A stretch of 18,959 bases of DNA, taken from the NCBI GenBank assembly GCA_034433305.1, contig DAOUAM010000018.1:1-18959 (forward strand), given 5' to 3'. Below are positions 1 through 7,071 of the stretch, in pieces. Origin of the DNA: DAOUAM01 sp034433305. Its GTDB lineage: Bacteria; Chloroflexota; Dehalococcoidia; Lucifugimonadales; DAOUAM01. The notes under the pieces were generated by a model. It ran no database searches. It was not told the DNA's origin and saw nothing but the letters and a program-made list of their open reading frames with translations. Both the position numbers and the translations under genes were made by a program. Numbering within the stretch: position 1 is the stretch's first letter; each line of letters starts with the position of its first letter.

Positions 1-1
1 G

Positions 2-1300
2 CCCACGCCAGGGGCCAGCCCGACGCCAGGCCCCAGCCCCACGCCGGCGCCGCCGCCGGTGGTCATGCTGGAGCTTACCGACCAGGGCGCCCAGCACATG
101 GCCGCGGTCCTTCAGGAGATGAGCAATAGCTTCCGCCCGGTGCCCGGCTCTGGCGTCATCTACGCCGACAGGATCGAGGTAGCCCTGGAGGGCAAGGAGT
201 CCCGCAAGTTCGAGTCCATCTTCGTGCAGCGCGTGGAGGGCACCAACAAGTTCTACATAGTCCTGCCGCCCTCGGTGGCCCCAACTCTGGAGGAAGCCAG
301 GAACGTCCTGGGCGACCAGGTCAAGGTTACCCTGACCCAGATCAAGGGCAAGGTGGACGAGGACATCGGCCTGACGGGCGACGACCTGGCCAGGGCCTAC
401 CCGGGCCAGCACGCCACCACGGGCCGGCCCATTGTCAACATCGAGTTCACGCCCAGGGGAGCGCGCATTTTCGGCGAGATCACCGGCCAAATTGCCAACA
501 AGCCCGACCAGATCGCCATCTTCCTGGACGAGCAGGAGTTGATCGCACCGGTGGTGCGGCAGGCCATCACTGGCGGCACCGCCTACATCGAGGGCGGGGC
601 CGACTTCACGGTGGAGCGCGTGCGGGACATATCCCTGCTGCTGGAAGCCGGCCGCCTGCCCATACCCATCACACTGGTGCAGGAGCGGGACGTGGACGCC
701 ACCCTGGGCGCCGACTCCCTGGCCAAGAGCGTGGTGGCGGGCCTGGTGGGCCTGGGCATTGTGTTCCTGTTCATGACGCTGTACTACCGCGTCCCCGGTC
801 TTGTGGCGGCGGTGGCCCTGGTCATCTACGCCGCGGCCAACCTGGCCATTTTCAAGGTGTTGCCCGTGACCCTCACCCTGGCCGGCGCGGCCGGTGTCAT
901 CCTGTCCATTGGCATGGCCGTGGACGGCAACATCCTGATATTCGAGCGCATGAAGGAGGAGCTACGGCTGGGGCGCACCCTGCTCTCGGCCATCAACATT
1001 GGCTTCGACCGGGCCTGGCCGGCTATTCGTGACGGCAACGTGACGGCGCTCATATCGGCGGGCATCCTGTTCTGGTTCGCGGAGCAGTTGGGCACTACCA
1101 TCGTGCAGGGCTTCGCGGCCACACTGGCCATAGGCGTTATGCTCAGCATGTTCTCGGCCATCACGGTTAGCCGGCCTTTCTTGCAGGTCCTGGCGACCTC
1201 GCGCCTGGGCAAGAGGCTGGGCCTGTTTATCCCGGTCGGGGCGGCGCAGTTGCCGCAGCGACAGCAGCCGACGGCGCCAGCTACCGCCCCAAGGAGTTAG
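2..1300 (+). CDS. secD: Protein translocase subunit SecD (5' partial)
   Basis: SecD partners SecF in the membrane and uses the proton gradient to help the Sec translocon release exported proteins. The frame is open to the window edge, so the N-terminus (first membrane segment and start of the periplasmic P1 domain) lies outside. The visible part begins with a Pro/Thr/Ser/Gly-rich tract (positions 2-58), continues with periplasmic domain sequence (GRPIVNIEFTPRGARIFGEIT, IAIFLDEQELIAPVV), and then the membrane domain from about position 720. The conserved transmembrane motif GMAVDGN with its key Asp is at about 911-930, followed by ILIFERMKEE. A GTG at 59 could be read as a start, but it falls inside the domain and the frame continues upstream, so I reject it. 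The C-terminus ends in a Pro/Gln/Ala-rich tail. secF follows after 3 bp, so the two are co-translated. Confidence 0.95.
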   Translation, partial: PTPGASPTPGPSPTPAPPPVVMLELTDQGAQHMAAVLQEMSNSFRPVPGSGVIYADRIEVALEGKESRKFESIFVQRVEGTNKFYIVLPPSVAPTLEEARNVLGDQVKVTLTQIKGKVDEDIGLTGDDLARAYPGQHATTGRPIVNIEFTPRGARIFGEITGQIANKPDQIAIFLDEQELIAPVVRQAITGGTAYIEGGADFTVERVRDISLLLEAGRLPIPITLVQERDVDATLGADSLAKSVVAGLVGLGIVFLFMTLYYRVPGLVAAVALVIYAAANLAIFKVLPVTLTLAGAAGVILSIGMAVDGNILIFERMKEELRLGRTLLSAINIGFDRAWPAIRDGNVTALISAGILFWFAEQLGTTIVQGFAATLAIGVMLSMFSAITVSRPFLQVLATSRLGKRLGLFIPVGAAQLPQRQQPTAPATAPRS

Positions 1301-1303
1301 GAC

Positions 1304-2245
1304 TTGGACTTCGTAGGTAAGCGCTACTGGTTCATACTCGTATCCCTTCTGGTGATCCTGCCAGGGGTCGTATTCCTCATCAGCGCCCCGGGCCTGAAGC
1401 CGGGTATAGACTTCACTGGCGGCTCCAGCCTGACAGTGCAGTTCACAGACCCTGTCCGGCAGGCGGACCTGCGCTCCGAGCTTGGTGCCCTGGGCTATCC
1501 GGACGCCGTAGTGCAGAACCTGGGAGAGAACACCTTCTTCATTCGCACCAGGGAACTGGACGAGGCCCAGCGCAACAGCATAGTGGACGGGCTGAAGGCC
1601 AGCCTGTCGCCTGGCGGAGTAACTCTTCAGTCCTTTGACCTGGTGTCGGCCCTGGTGGCCAGGGAGACCATAGTAAACGGCCTCTGGGCGGTGCTGGCGG
1701 CGTCGGGGGCCATCTTCTTCTACATCTGGTGGGCCTTCCGCAACGTGCCCAGTCCCTTCAGGTATGGCGCGGCAGCCATCATCGCGCTGGTCCACGATGT
1801 GCTGGTGGTGGTGGGCGTCTTCGCTATTCTGGGCGTGCTGGCGGACGTGGAAGTCAACACCATGTTCCTGGTGGCGCTGCTCACCATTATCGGCTACAGC
1901 GTCAACGACACCATCGTCGTCTTCGACCGGCTGAGGGAGAACGTGACTCTGAACCCCAGCCGCAGCCTGGCGGAGAACGTCAACATAAGCATCTCGGACA
2001 CGCTGGGGCGTTCCCTGAACACCAGCCTGGCAGTGTTCTTCACGGTGCTGGCGCTGCTTCTCTTCGGCGGGCCAACGCTGCGGGAGTTCCTGCTGGTGCT
2101 CCTCGTTGGCGTGGTGGCTGGCAGCTACAGTTCCATCGCCATCGCCGCGCCTTTGCTGGTCATCTGGGAAAACGGGGAGATAGGCAAGGGCCTGCGCCGG
2201 CTTCTGGGCAGGGGGCGCTCCCCCCAGCCGGCCGCGGCGCGCTGA
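1304..2245 (+). CDS. secF: Protein translocase subunit SecF
   Basis: SecF is the second half of the SecDF export motor. It is 313 residues long, normal for a separate SecF. It has an N-terminal membrane segment (about residues 7-27), the signature GIDFTGGSSLTVQF (about 35-48), a periplasmic domain, and a five-helix membrane domain carrying YSVNDTIVVFDRLREN (about 198-213) with the conserved Asp. The start is a TTG at 1304. AAGGAG at 1291-1296, inside the last codons of secD, is spaced 7 nt from it, and no ATG fits better, so translation is probably coupled to secD. The two-gene operon ends at a strong terminator 24 bp after the stop. The identification is secure. Confidence 0.97.
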   Translation: MDFVGKRYWFILVSLLVILPGVVFLISAPGLKPGIDFTGGSSLTVQFTDPVRQADLRSELGALGYPDAVVQNLGENTFFIRTRELDEAQRNSIVDGLKASLSPGGVTLQSFDLVSALVARETIVNGLWAVLAASGAIFFYIWWAFRNVPSPFRYGAAAIIALVHDVLVVVGVFAILGVLADVEVNTMFLVALLTIIGYSVNDTIVVFDRLRENVTLNPSRSLAENVNISISDTLGRSLNTSLAVFFTVLALLLFGGPTLREFLLVLLVGVVAGSYSSIAIAAPLLVIWENGEIGKGLRRLLGRGRSPQPAAAR

Positions 2246-2268
2246 CTGCTGGCCAGGAAGGTCTCCCG

Positions 2269-2314
2269 AGAGTCCTGGGGGCATTACAGCAATGCCCCCA
2301 GGACTCTTGTTTTT
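2269..2314 (+). terminator. Rho-independent terminator of secDF
   Basis: A perfect 17-bp stem (AGAGTCCTGGGGGCATT at 2269-2285 and its complement at 2291-2307) encloses a 5-nt loop, followed by TGTTTTT. The U-tract lies only on the plus-strand side, so it terminates secDF. The same hairpin lies just past the convergent biotin carboxylase gene; on that strand it has no U-tract and would at most stabilise the 3' end. Confidence 0.93.
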
Positions 2315-2322
2315 CCGCGCTC

Positions 2323-3726
2323 CTACCGGCCGTAGGCGCGCATGACCTCCATCAGGTCCTGCCAGGGGTTCTCCAGGGCTGGCCTGGCCTCGCCTGGGCG
2401 GGCCGTGGAAAGTAGCTTGGTGGTGTAGCTGCCATCGCGGAAGGCCGGGTCGTCCATGACCCTGATGAGCGTGGGAATGTTGGTCTTTGGCCCCTTTATC
2501 ACGGTGGAGAGCAGGGCCAGCCGCAGACTATTGATGGCATCGGCGCGGCGCTGGCCCCAGCAGACGATCTTGGCCAGCAGTGGGTCATAGAATATGGGCA
2601 CCTGGTAGCCCTGGTACAGCAGCGTGTCCACTACCATATCCGGGCCGGTGGGCAGCCGGAGCTCCTCCACCGTGCCAGTGGACGGGAAGAAGGTGACGGG
2701 GTCCTCGGCATAGACGCGTGCCTCGATGGCTTGCCCCTGCCGGCGGATGTCCTCCTGCAGCCATGGCAGCTTCTGCCCGGCGGCGATGCGTACCTGCCAC
2801 TCCACTATGTCCAGGCCGGTGGTAAGCTCCGTTACTCTGTGCTCCACCTGGAGCCGCGTGTTCATCTCCAGGAAGTAGAAGCGCCCCTGGCTGTCCAGCA
2901 GGAACTCCACTGTTCCCGCGTTGGTGTAGCCGATGTGTCGCGCGATGGCCACGGCAGCATTGTACAGGGCCATGCGCTGGTACTGGGACAACTTGGGCGA
3001 GGGGGACTCCTCCACGACCTTCTGGTTGCGCCGCTGCACCGAGCACTCCCGGTCGAACAGGTGCAGGATGCGGCCATGATGGTCGGCCAGCACCTGGACC
3101 TCCACATGGGCGACATCCTCCAGGTAGCGCTCCAGGTACAGCCTGTCGCTGGAGAAGGCCCTCATGGCAATGGCCCTGGCCTGCCGCAGCGCCTCCTCAA
3201 GCTGGTCGTCGGAGCGTACCACCACGCTGCCGATGCCCCCGCCGCCGTCGGCGGGCTTCACCATCAGCGGGTAGCCGGCCTTCCTGGCGAACTCGTGGGC
3301 CTGCTGGACATCCTGGATGTCGCCGCTGGCCATGTTCAGGGGCAGGCCCGCCTCCTCGGCCAGGCGCCGGGAGCGGAGCTTGTTGCCCATCTTTTCGATT
3401 ACTTCGGCCCGGGGGCCGATGAATACTATCCCGGCATCCTCCAGCGCCGCCGGCAGCCTGGGGTTCTCGGACAGGAACCCGTAGCCCGGATGCACTGCCT
3501 CAGCCCCTGTCTTCCTGGCCGCGCGCACGATGGCCTGCACGTCCAGGTAGCTCTCCTGCGGGCTTGGGCCGTCCAGCCTGTAAGCCTCGTCGGCCAGGCG
3601 CACGTGGAGCGCCTCGGCGTCCGCCGAGGAGTACACGCTGGCGGTGGCTATACCCATGCGCTTGCAGGTCTGGATGATGCGGCAGGCAATCTCACCCCTG
3701 TTGGCAATGAGGACCTTCTTGAACAT
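2323..3726 (-). CDS. accC: Biotin carboxylase (AccC-type) subunit
   Basis: ATP-dependent carboxylation of the biotin on a carrier protein, the first half-reaction of acetyl-CoA or related acyl-CoA carboxylases. All three domains are present: N-terminal (KVLIANRGEIACRI, HPGYGFLSEN), ATP-grasp (KPADGGGGIG, HVEVQVLAD, CSVQRRNQKVVEESP, EMNTRLQVEH) and C-terminal (EARVYAEDP). At 467 residues it is a free-standing subunit; no biotin carrier or carboxyltransferase domain is fused or adjacent. Two positions differ from the AccC consensus: the glycine-rich lid reads GGGGIGS rather than GGGG(R/K)GM, and EHRVTE replaces EHPVTE. The ATG at 3726 has AGGAAG 5 nt upstream, overlapping the TAG of the preceding gene, so it is translationally linked to the MDR gene. 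The true acyl-CoA substrate cannot be read from this subunit; propionyl- or methylcrotonyl-CoA carboxylase remain possible. Confidence 0.92.
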   Translation of the reverse strand: MFKKVLIANRGEIACRIIQTCKRMGIATASVYSSADAEALHVRLADEAYRLDGPSPQESYLDVQAIVRAARKTGAEAVHPGYGFLSENPRLPAALEDAGIVFIGPRAEVIEKMGNKLRSRRLAEEAGLPLNMASGDIQDVQQAHEFARKAGYPLMVKPADGGGGIGSVVVRSDDQLEEALRQARAIAMRAFSSDRLYLERYLEDVAHVEVQVLADHHGRILHLFDRECSVQRRNQKVVEESPSPKLSQYQRMALYNAAVAIARHIGYTNAGTVEFLLDSQGRFYFLEMNTRLQVEHRVTELTTGLDIVEWQVRIAAGQKLPWLQEDIRRQGQAIEARVYAEDPVTFFPSTGTVEELRLPTGPDMVVDTLLYQGYQVPIFYDPLLAKIVCWGQRRADAINSLRLALLSTVIKGPKTNIPTLIRVMDDPAFRDGSYTTKLLSTARPGEARPALENPWQDLMEVMRAYGR

Positions 3727-3735
3727 CGAAGCTTC

Positions 3736-4764
3736 CTACGGGACTATGGCGACTCGTCCCAGAGTCTTCCCTTCCTTCATCAGGTAGTATGCTTCCATGG
3801 CCGATTCCAGGCTGTACTCCGCCGAAATGAAGGGCCTGACCGCGCCCTGCCTCACCAGGCTGGCCGCCTGCACGACGTGGCGGCGCTCGGCGCCAGTGGA
3901 GGACAGCACCGAGGCGTCCCTGAACAGGACCTCGGCCAGGCTGGTCCGCACCTCACCGCCGGTGACCTCTCCCAACAGGACCAGCCGGCCGCCCTGGGCC
4001 AGCGAGGCGAGGCAGCCCCGGAAGGTGGCCGAGCCGACAGTGTCGGTCACCACGTCAACACCCTGGTCGTCGGTCAACGCCAGCGCCAGCTCCGAGAAGT
4101 CCACGCCCTCGGGCAGCAGCACCTGGCAGCAGCCCAGGGCCTCCAGAGACTTTACCTTTTCGGGGGACGTGGTGACGGCCAGCACACTGGCGCCCAGGGC
4201 CGCGGCGACCTGGACAAGGTGAATGCCCAGGCCACCTCCGGCGCCGGTGACCAGCACCGTCTCGCCTCGCTGGACCCTGGCCACGTCCTCCAGTGCCTTG
4301 ACAGCCACGCCCAGCGGGCAGGCCAGGACACAGGCCTCCTTCAGCCCGATGCCCTGGGGTAGCGCCACGAGGCTGCGCTCTGGCAGGCACAGGTACTCGG
4401 CGAGGCCGCCGTCAAGGGCATGGCCGATGCCCTTGCCCCCCAGGCAGCGGTATTCCCAGCCGGCGGCGCAGCGCTGGCACCGGCCACAGGAGACGGTCAG
4501 CATGGAGACAACCCCGTCGCCCGGCTTGAGGGACGTCACTCCAGGGCCGACATCAGCCACTGTCCCCGATACCTCGTGGCCCAGCACGGTCCCAGGCTTC
4601 ACCCCACGGCGGAGGATGCCCCGCATGACGGCGATGTCGTGGTAGCACAGGCCACAGGCCGCCACCCTGACCAGCGCCTCGCCTTCGCCTGGCACCGGAG
4701 TGGGAATCTCCTGGACAGTCAGGATAGGGGCCTCGCCTGGCGCTCCCAGCACAAGAGCTTTCAT
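3736..4764 (-). CDS. Zinc-dependent MDR alcohol dehydrogenase/reductase
   Basis: A medium-chain dehydrogenase/reductase. Numbering from ATG 4764, the catalytic-zinc ligand candidates are C37 (CGLCYHD), H63/E64 (GHEVSG) and C149; C93, C96, C99 and C107 form the structural-zinc lobe; GAGGGLG at 174-180 is the nucleotide-binding loop. Length (342 residues) is normal. An in-frame GTG at 4791 would add nine residues and overlap the upstream gene by 20 bp. I prefer ATG 4764 because MKALVLGAPGE is a typical family start and lies 7 bp after the upstream TAA; no good ribosome site marks either. It is the middle gene of a three-gene operon, 9 bp before the biotin carboxylase. Some family members reduce acryloyl-CoA, which would suit an acyl-CoA operon, but that substrate is only a guess. 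Confidence 0.86.
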   Translation of the reverse strand: MKALVLGAPGEAPILTVQEIPTPVPGEGEALVRVAACGLCYHDIAVMRGILRRGVKPGTVLGHEVSGTVADVGPGVTSLKPGDGVVSMLTVSCGRCQRCAAGWEYRCLGGKGIGHALDGGLAEYLCLPERSLVALPQGIGLKEACVLACPLGVAVKALEDVARVQRGETVLVTGAGGGLGIHLVQVAAALGASVLAVTTSPEKVKSLEALGCCQVLLPEGVDFSELALALTDDQGVDVVTDTVGSATFRGCLASLAQGGRLVLLGEVTGGEVRTSLAEVLFRDASVLSSTGAERRHVVQAASLVRQGAVRPFISAEYSLESAMEAYYLMKEGKTLGRVAIVP

Positions 4765-4771
4765 GGCAGAG

Positions 4772-5671
4772 TTAGTCCGCCGTCTGGACACGGGACGGTA
4801 GGCACTCTACCACGGCGCGAATGGTCTGCGTCAGCGTGCGGCCTCGGTCAATGGTCTCCGGCGTCTCGCGGGCGAAGGGGGTCTGGCTGAGAAGGCGAAA
4901 GACCTCCGCCGCGCCCCTGTGGAAATCGGGCGTCACGCCCACGCCATCGAAGGTCGCGGCGATCTCCTCCATCTCGCCAATCCAGCGGTGGGCGTTGGCC
5001 GGCAGGCCCGGGACCTGGGCCTCCATGCGCTTGTACGCCTCGGCCTGGCTGTACTGGAACTCGCTCCGCAGCTCTTCAGACAGCCCCAACGCCTCGGCGG
5101 CGGCGAGAAGGGCCACCTGCAGGGCCGTGGTGCCCTTGGTGAAGGCGGCGTAGCACATCTTGACGCCCGAGGCCCGTCCCACGGCGTCGCCCACGTACCG
5201 GATGGCGATACCCTTGCCGTCCAGTTCGTCTATGGCGTGGGCGTGAGGCCCCGAGGTGTAGAACCTGGGAGGCGCTCCCCGCCCCGGAGGGCCGCCGATG
5301 ATGGAGGCGTCAATGAAGCGCCCGCCCGAGGAGGCGATGACCTCGTTGAGCCTGGCTGCTGTCTGCGGGGAGGTGGCGTTGCAGTCGGCGTAGTAGGTGC
5401 TGGCGCCGGTGGTGCGCAGGGCGTCGGCCACCCGCGTGGCGGCGTTGATGGCTTCCGCCGGCACCAGGATGGACATGACCAGGTCGGCCTCCAGGACCAG
5501 TTGCTCCAGAGTGGGCACGTCGCGGATGCTGGCCTTACGGGCAAGCTGGCGAGTCCGCTCGCTGCGCCCCTGGAGGCAGGTGATCACCTCCAGGCCGTGC
5601 TCGCGCAGCGCTCTGCCCACGGCGTGGCCCATGTCCCCAGGGCTGAGTATGGCGACTGTCTTGACCGGCAT
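4772..5671 (-). CDS. NAD(P)-dependent beta-hydroxyacid dehydrogenase-like protein (DUF1932 type)
   Basis: The N-terminus (KTVAILSPGDMGHAVGRALREHG) is a Rossmann fold of the 3-hydroxyisobutyrate/6-phosphogluconate dehydrogenase superfamily. The middle (FIDASIIGGPPGRG, then GRASGVKMCYAAFTKGTTAL at about 180-200) matches the conserved core with the expected catalytic Lys. The helical C-terminal half resembles the DUF1932 group of this superfamily. An upstream in-frame ATG exists at 5692, but the ATG at 5671 has AGGAGG 5 nt before it and gives the usual 299-residue length. It is first in the operon with the MDR reductase and biotin carboxylase and is served by a clear promoter at 5714-5742. The substrate is unknown; other members act on small beta-hydroxy acids. 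Confidence 0.78.
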   Translation of the reverse strand: MPVKTVAILSPGDMGHAVGRALREHGLEVITCLQGRSERTRQLARKASIRDVPTLEQLVLEADLVMSILVPAEAINAATRVADALRTTGASTYYADCNATSPQTAARLNEVIASSGGRFIDASIIGGPPGRGAPPRFYTSGPHAHAIDELDGKGIAIRYVGDAVGRASGVKMCYAAFTKGTTALQVALLAAAEALGLSEELRSEFQYSQAEAYKRMEAQVPGLPANAHRWIGEMEEIAATFDGVGVTPDFHRGAAEVFRLLSQTPFARETPETIDRGRTLTQTIRAVVECLPSRVQTAD

Positions 5672-5713
5672 TGCGCCCTCCTCGTTGTGCATAGGGCCTT
5701 ACCTACGTCTGCG

Positions 5714-5742
5714 ATTATAGGCGAGTCCGGGGGCCTGGGCAA
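5714..5742 (-). promoter_or_regulatory. Promoter of the dehydrogenase-MDR-biotin carboxylase operon
   Basis: On the minus strand: TTGCCC (5742-5737), 17-bp spacer, TATAAT (5719-5714). The -10 is a perfect match and the -35 matches 4 of 6. The predicted start is near 5707, giving a short leader before ATG 5671. It also argues against ATG 5692 only weakly, since both would be transcribed. Confidence 0.75.
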
Positions 5743-5770
5743 GGAATTGGGACTTTGGGACTGTTTCCCC

Positions 5771-5800
5771 TTGGGCGCGTTCCAGCGGGCGGCCTATAAT
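5771..5800 (+). promoter_or_regulatory. Promoter of nfo
   Basis: TATAAT at 5795-5800 with a weak -35, TTGGGC at 5771-5776, at 18-bp spacing. The start would fall near 5807, leaving a leader of about 29 nt with AAGGAG at 5822-5827. It is divergent from the operon promoter 30 bp away. Confidence 0.65.
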
Positions 5801-5835
5801 GCCGTGGTGAAGCTGTGGGACAAGGAGTAGCGTAG

Positions 5836-6690
5836 ATGAGACTGGGCGCTCACGTATCTACCGCTGGCGGACTGGACAAGGCCGTGGACCGGGCACGAGA
5901 CATGGGAGCGGAGACTATTCAGATATTTGCCTCGTCGCCGCGAGGCTGGGCCTTCAAGCCTGTGCCGGAGGCGCAGGCGGCGGCCTTCAGGGAGAAAGCC
6001 AGAGAGGCGGACATCTGGCCCGTCTTTCTCCACGGCATCTACCTGCTGAACTTCGGGGGGCCGCCCGACCTGGTGGACAAGTCCGTGCAGTCCCTGGCGG
6101 ACCACATGAACGTCGCCGGGCAGATTGGCGCGGCGGGGGTCATATTCCACTGCGGCAGCCACAAGGGCGTGGGCTTCGATGGCATCCTGGCCCAGGCGGC
6201 CGAGGCGCTGCGCCAAGTGCTGGCCAGGAGCCCCCAGAACGTATGGCTCATCCTGGAGAACAGCGCCGGCATGGGCTTCCATATCGGCGCGTCCTTCGCC
6301 GAGCTTGGCAGACTTATGGAGGCCATCGGTGACCCGCGCGTGATGGTCTGCCTGGATACCGAGCACAGCTTCGCCGCCGGCTATAACCTGGCCGACCCGG
6401 AGGGCATAGACGAGGCTATGGCTGAGTTCGACCGCGAGATTGGCCTGGCGCGGCTGGTGGCCGTCCACGCCAACGATGCCAGGGTGGAGTTCGGCTCAGG
6501 CGTGGACAGGCACGAGAACATCGGCGAGGGGCACATAGGCACCAGGGGCTTCGAGGTCATAATGGGCCATGCCGCGTTTCGCGATGTGCCCTTCCTGCTG
6601 GAGGTGCCCGGCTTCGACAACACTGGCCCAGACAAGGAGAACCTGGACCGGCTCAGGGCCATCCGGGACCACCTGAGGGTGCCCACGTAG
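5836..6690 (+). CDS. nfo: Endonuclease IV (AP endonuclease)
   Basis: Cleaves DNA 5' to abasic sites during base-excision repair, using three zinc ions in a TIM barrel. All nine metal ligands can be aligned to E. coli Nfo: H66, H105, E141, D174, H177, H211, D224, H226 and E256. Signatures seen are GAHVSTAGGLDKA (4-16), LDTEHSFAAGYN (173-184) and DRHENIGEGHIG (224-235). Length (284 residues) is standard. Two small departures from the usual motifs are Glu in place of Cys in DTCH and HANDA in place of HLNDS; neither is a ligand. ATG 5836 has AAGGAG 8 nt upstream and a TATAAT promoter. It is a single-gene unit between a divergent operon and a convergent DoxX gene. Confidence 0.97.
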   Translation: MRLGAHVSTAGGLDKAVDRARDMGAETIQIFASSPRGWAFKPVPEAQAAAFREKAREADIWPVFLHGIYLLNFGGPPDLVDKSVQSLADHMNVAGQIGAAGVIFHCGSHKGVGFDGILAQAAEALRQVLARSPQNVWLILENSAGMGFHIGASFAELGRLMEAIGDPRVMVCLDTEHSFAAGYNLADPEGIDEAMAEFDREIGLARLVAVHANDARVEFGSGVDRHENIGEGHIGTRGFEVIMGHAAFRDVPFLLEVPGFDNTGPDKENLDRLRAIRDHLRVPT

Positions 6691-6800
6691 GACGCCTTCA
6701 GGCCGAGTGTACTCCTCAAGGGCCAGACCGCTTTCGCAAAGAAGAGTAGGGGCGGGTCTATGGACTTACAAGGGTAATTCAGGGCGGTACCAGGCCCCAT

Positions 6801-6825
6801 TCCCTCGGCAGGCTCGGGGCAGGCC
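6801..6825 (-). repeat. CPEPAEG-type dispersed repeat
   Basis: On the minus strand this translates as ACPEPAEG. That peptide is a well-known by-product of a short palindromic repeat (related to CTTCGGCAGGCTCAGGGCAGGC) scattered through many bacterial genomes, often between genes. Only one copy is visible here. I recognise it from general experience, not from a search. Confidence 0.65.
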
Positions 6826-6922
6826 CTGGCTCGGCCCCCTTTGGGGGACAGGCCCATGCGCTGGTACCAGGGCGACGCCGCAGCTTTCAGCCGCCAGGTA
6901 CGCTATGCCGCCCCGCGCCAAA

Positions 6923-6972
6923 GAGCGCACCCTCATCCTGCGTCCTTGCAGCACCAGGATGAGGGTGCGCTC
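6923..6972 (-). terminator. 18-bp perfect inverted repeat, probable terminator of the DoxX-like gene
   Basis: Arms GAGCGCACCCTCATCCTG (6923-6940) and its exact complement (6955-6972) surround a 14-nt loop. Read on the minus strand it lies 99 bp past the DoxX-like stop and is followed by TTTGG, a short U-run; on the plus strand no U-run follows. That favours termination of the minus-strand gene, though the weak U-tract leaves a dispersed palindromic element possible. Confidence 0.55.
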
Positions 6973-7071
6973 ACGGAGGGGCGGGCCTCATGCACTGACC
7001 GTTCCGCATCATCTTCTGTCTGGCCCGCTGAAGTCCGCCTTCGGCGCTGCCAGGGCGAGGCCCGCCAGGGA

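Larger units (their letters stand above)
6691..7071. other. Gene-free stretch between nfo and the DoxX-like gene
   Basis: No open frame here has protein-like composition. The region holds a CPEPAEG-type repeat (6801-6825), a small GC hairpin (CCCCC-TTT-GGGGG, 6835-6847), a 9-bp direct repeat GGTACCAGG at 6786-6794 and 6863-6871 flanking both, and an 18-bp inverted repeat (6923-6972). No terminator for nfo with a U-tract is visible. It looks like an accumulation of dispersed repeats between convergent genes. Confidence 0.6.

Noticed and set aside
962..2284. A 440-codon open frame on the minus strand across secD and secF.
   Set aside because: It is antisense to two clear genes and its protein is low-complexity, rich in Gln, Arg and Gly with no domain; long antisense frames are expected at high GC.
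2731..4362. A 543-codon plus-strand open frame across the biotin carboxylase and MDR genes.
   Set aside because: It runs antisense to two well-supported genes and its composition (Gly, His, Gln, Leu repeats) is that of a shadow frame.
6381..6857. A minus-strand frame containing CPEPAEG.
   Set aside because: The peptide comes from a dispersed repeat and the rest is antisense to nfo; not a gene.
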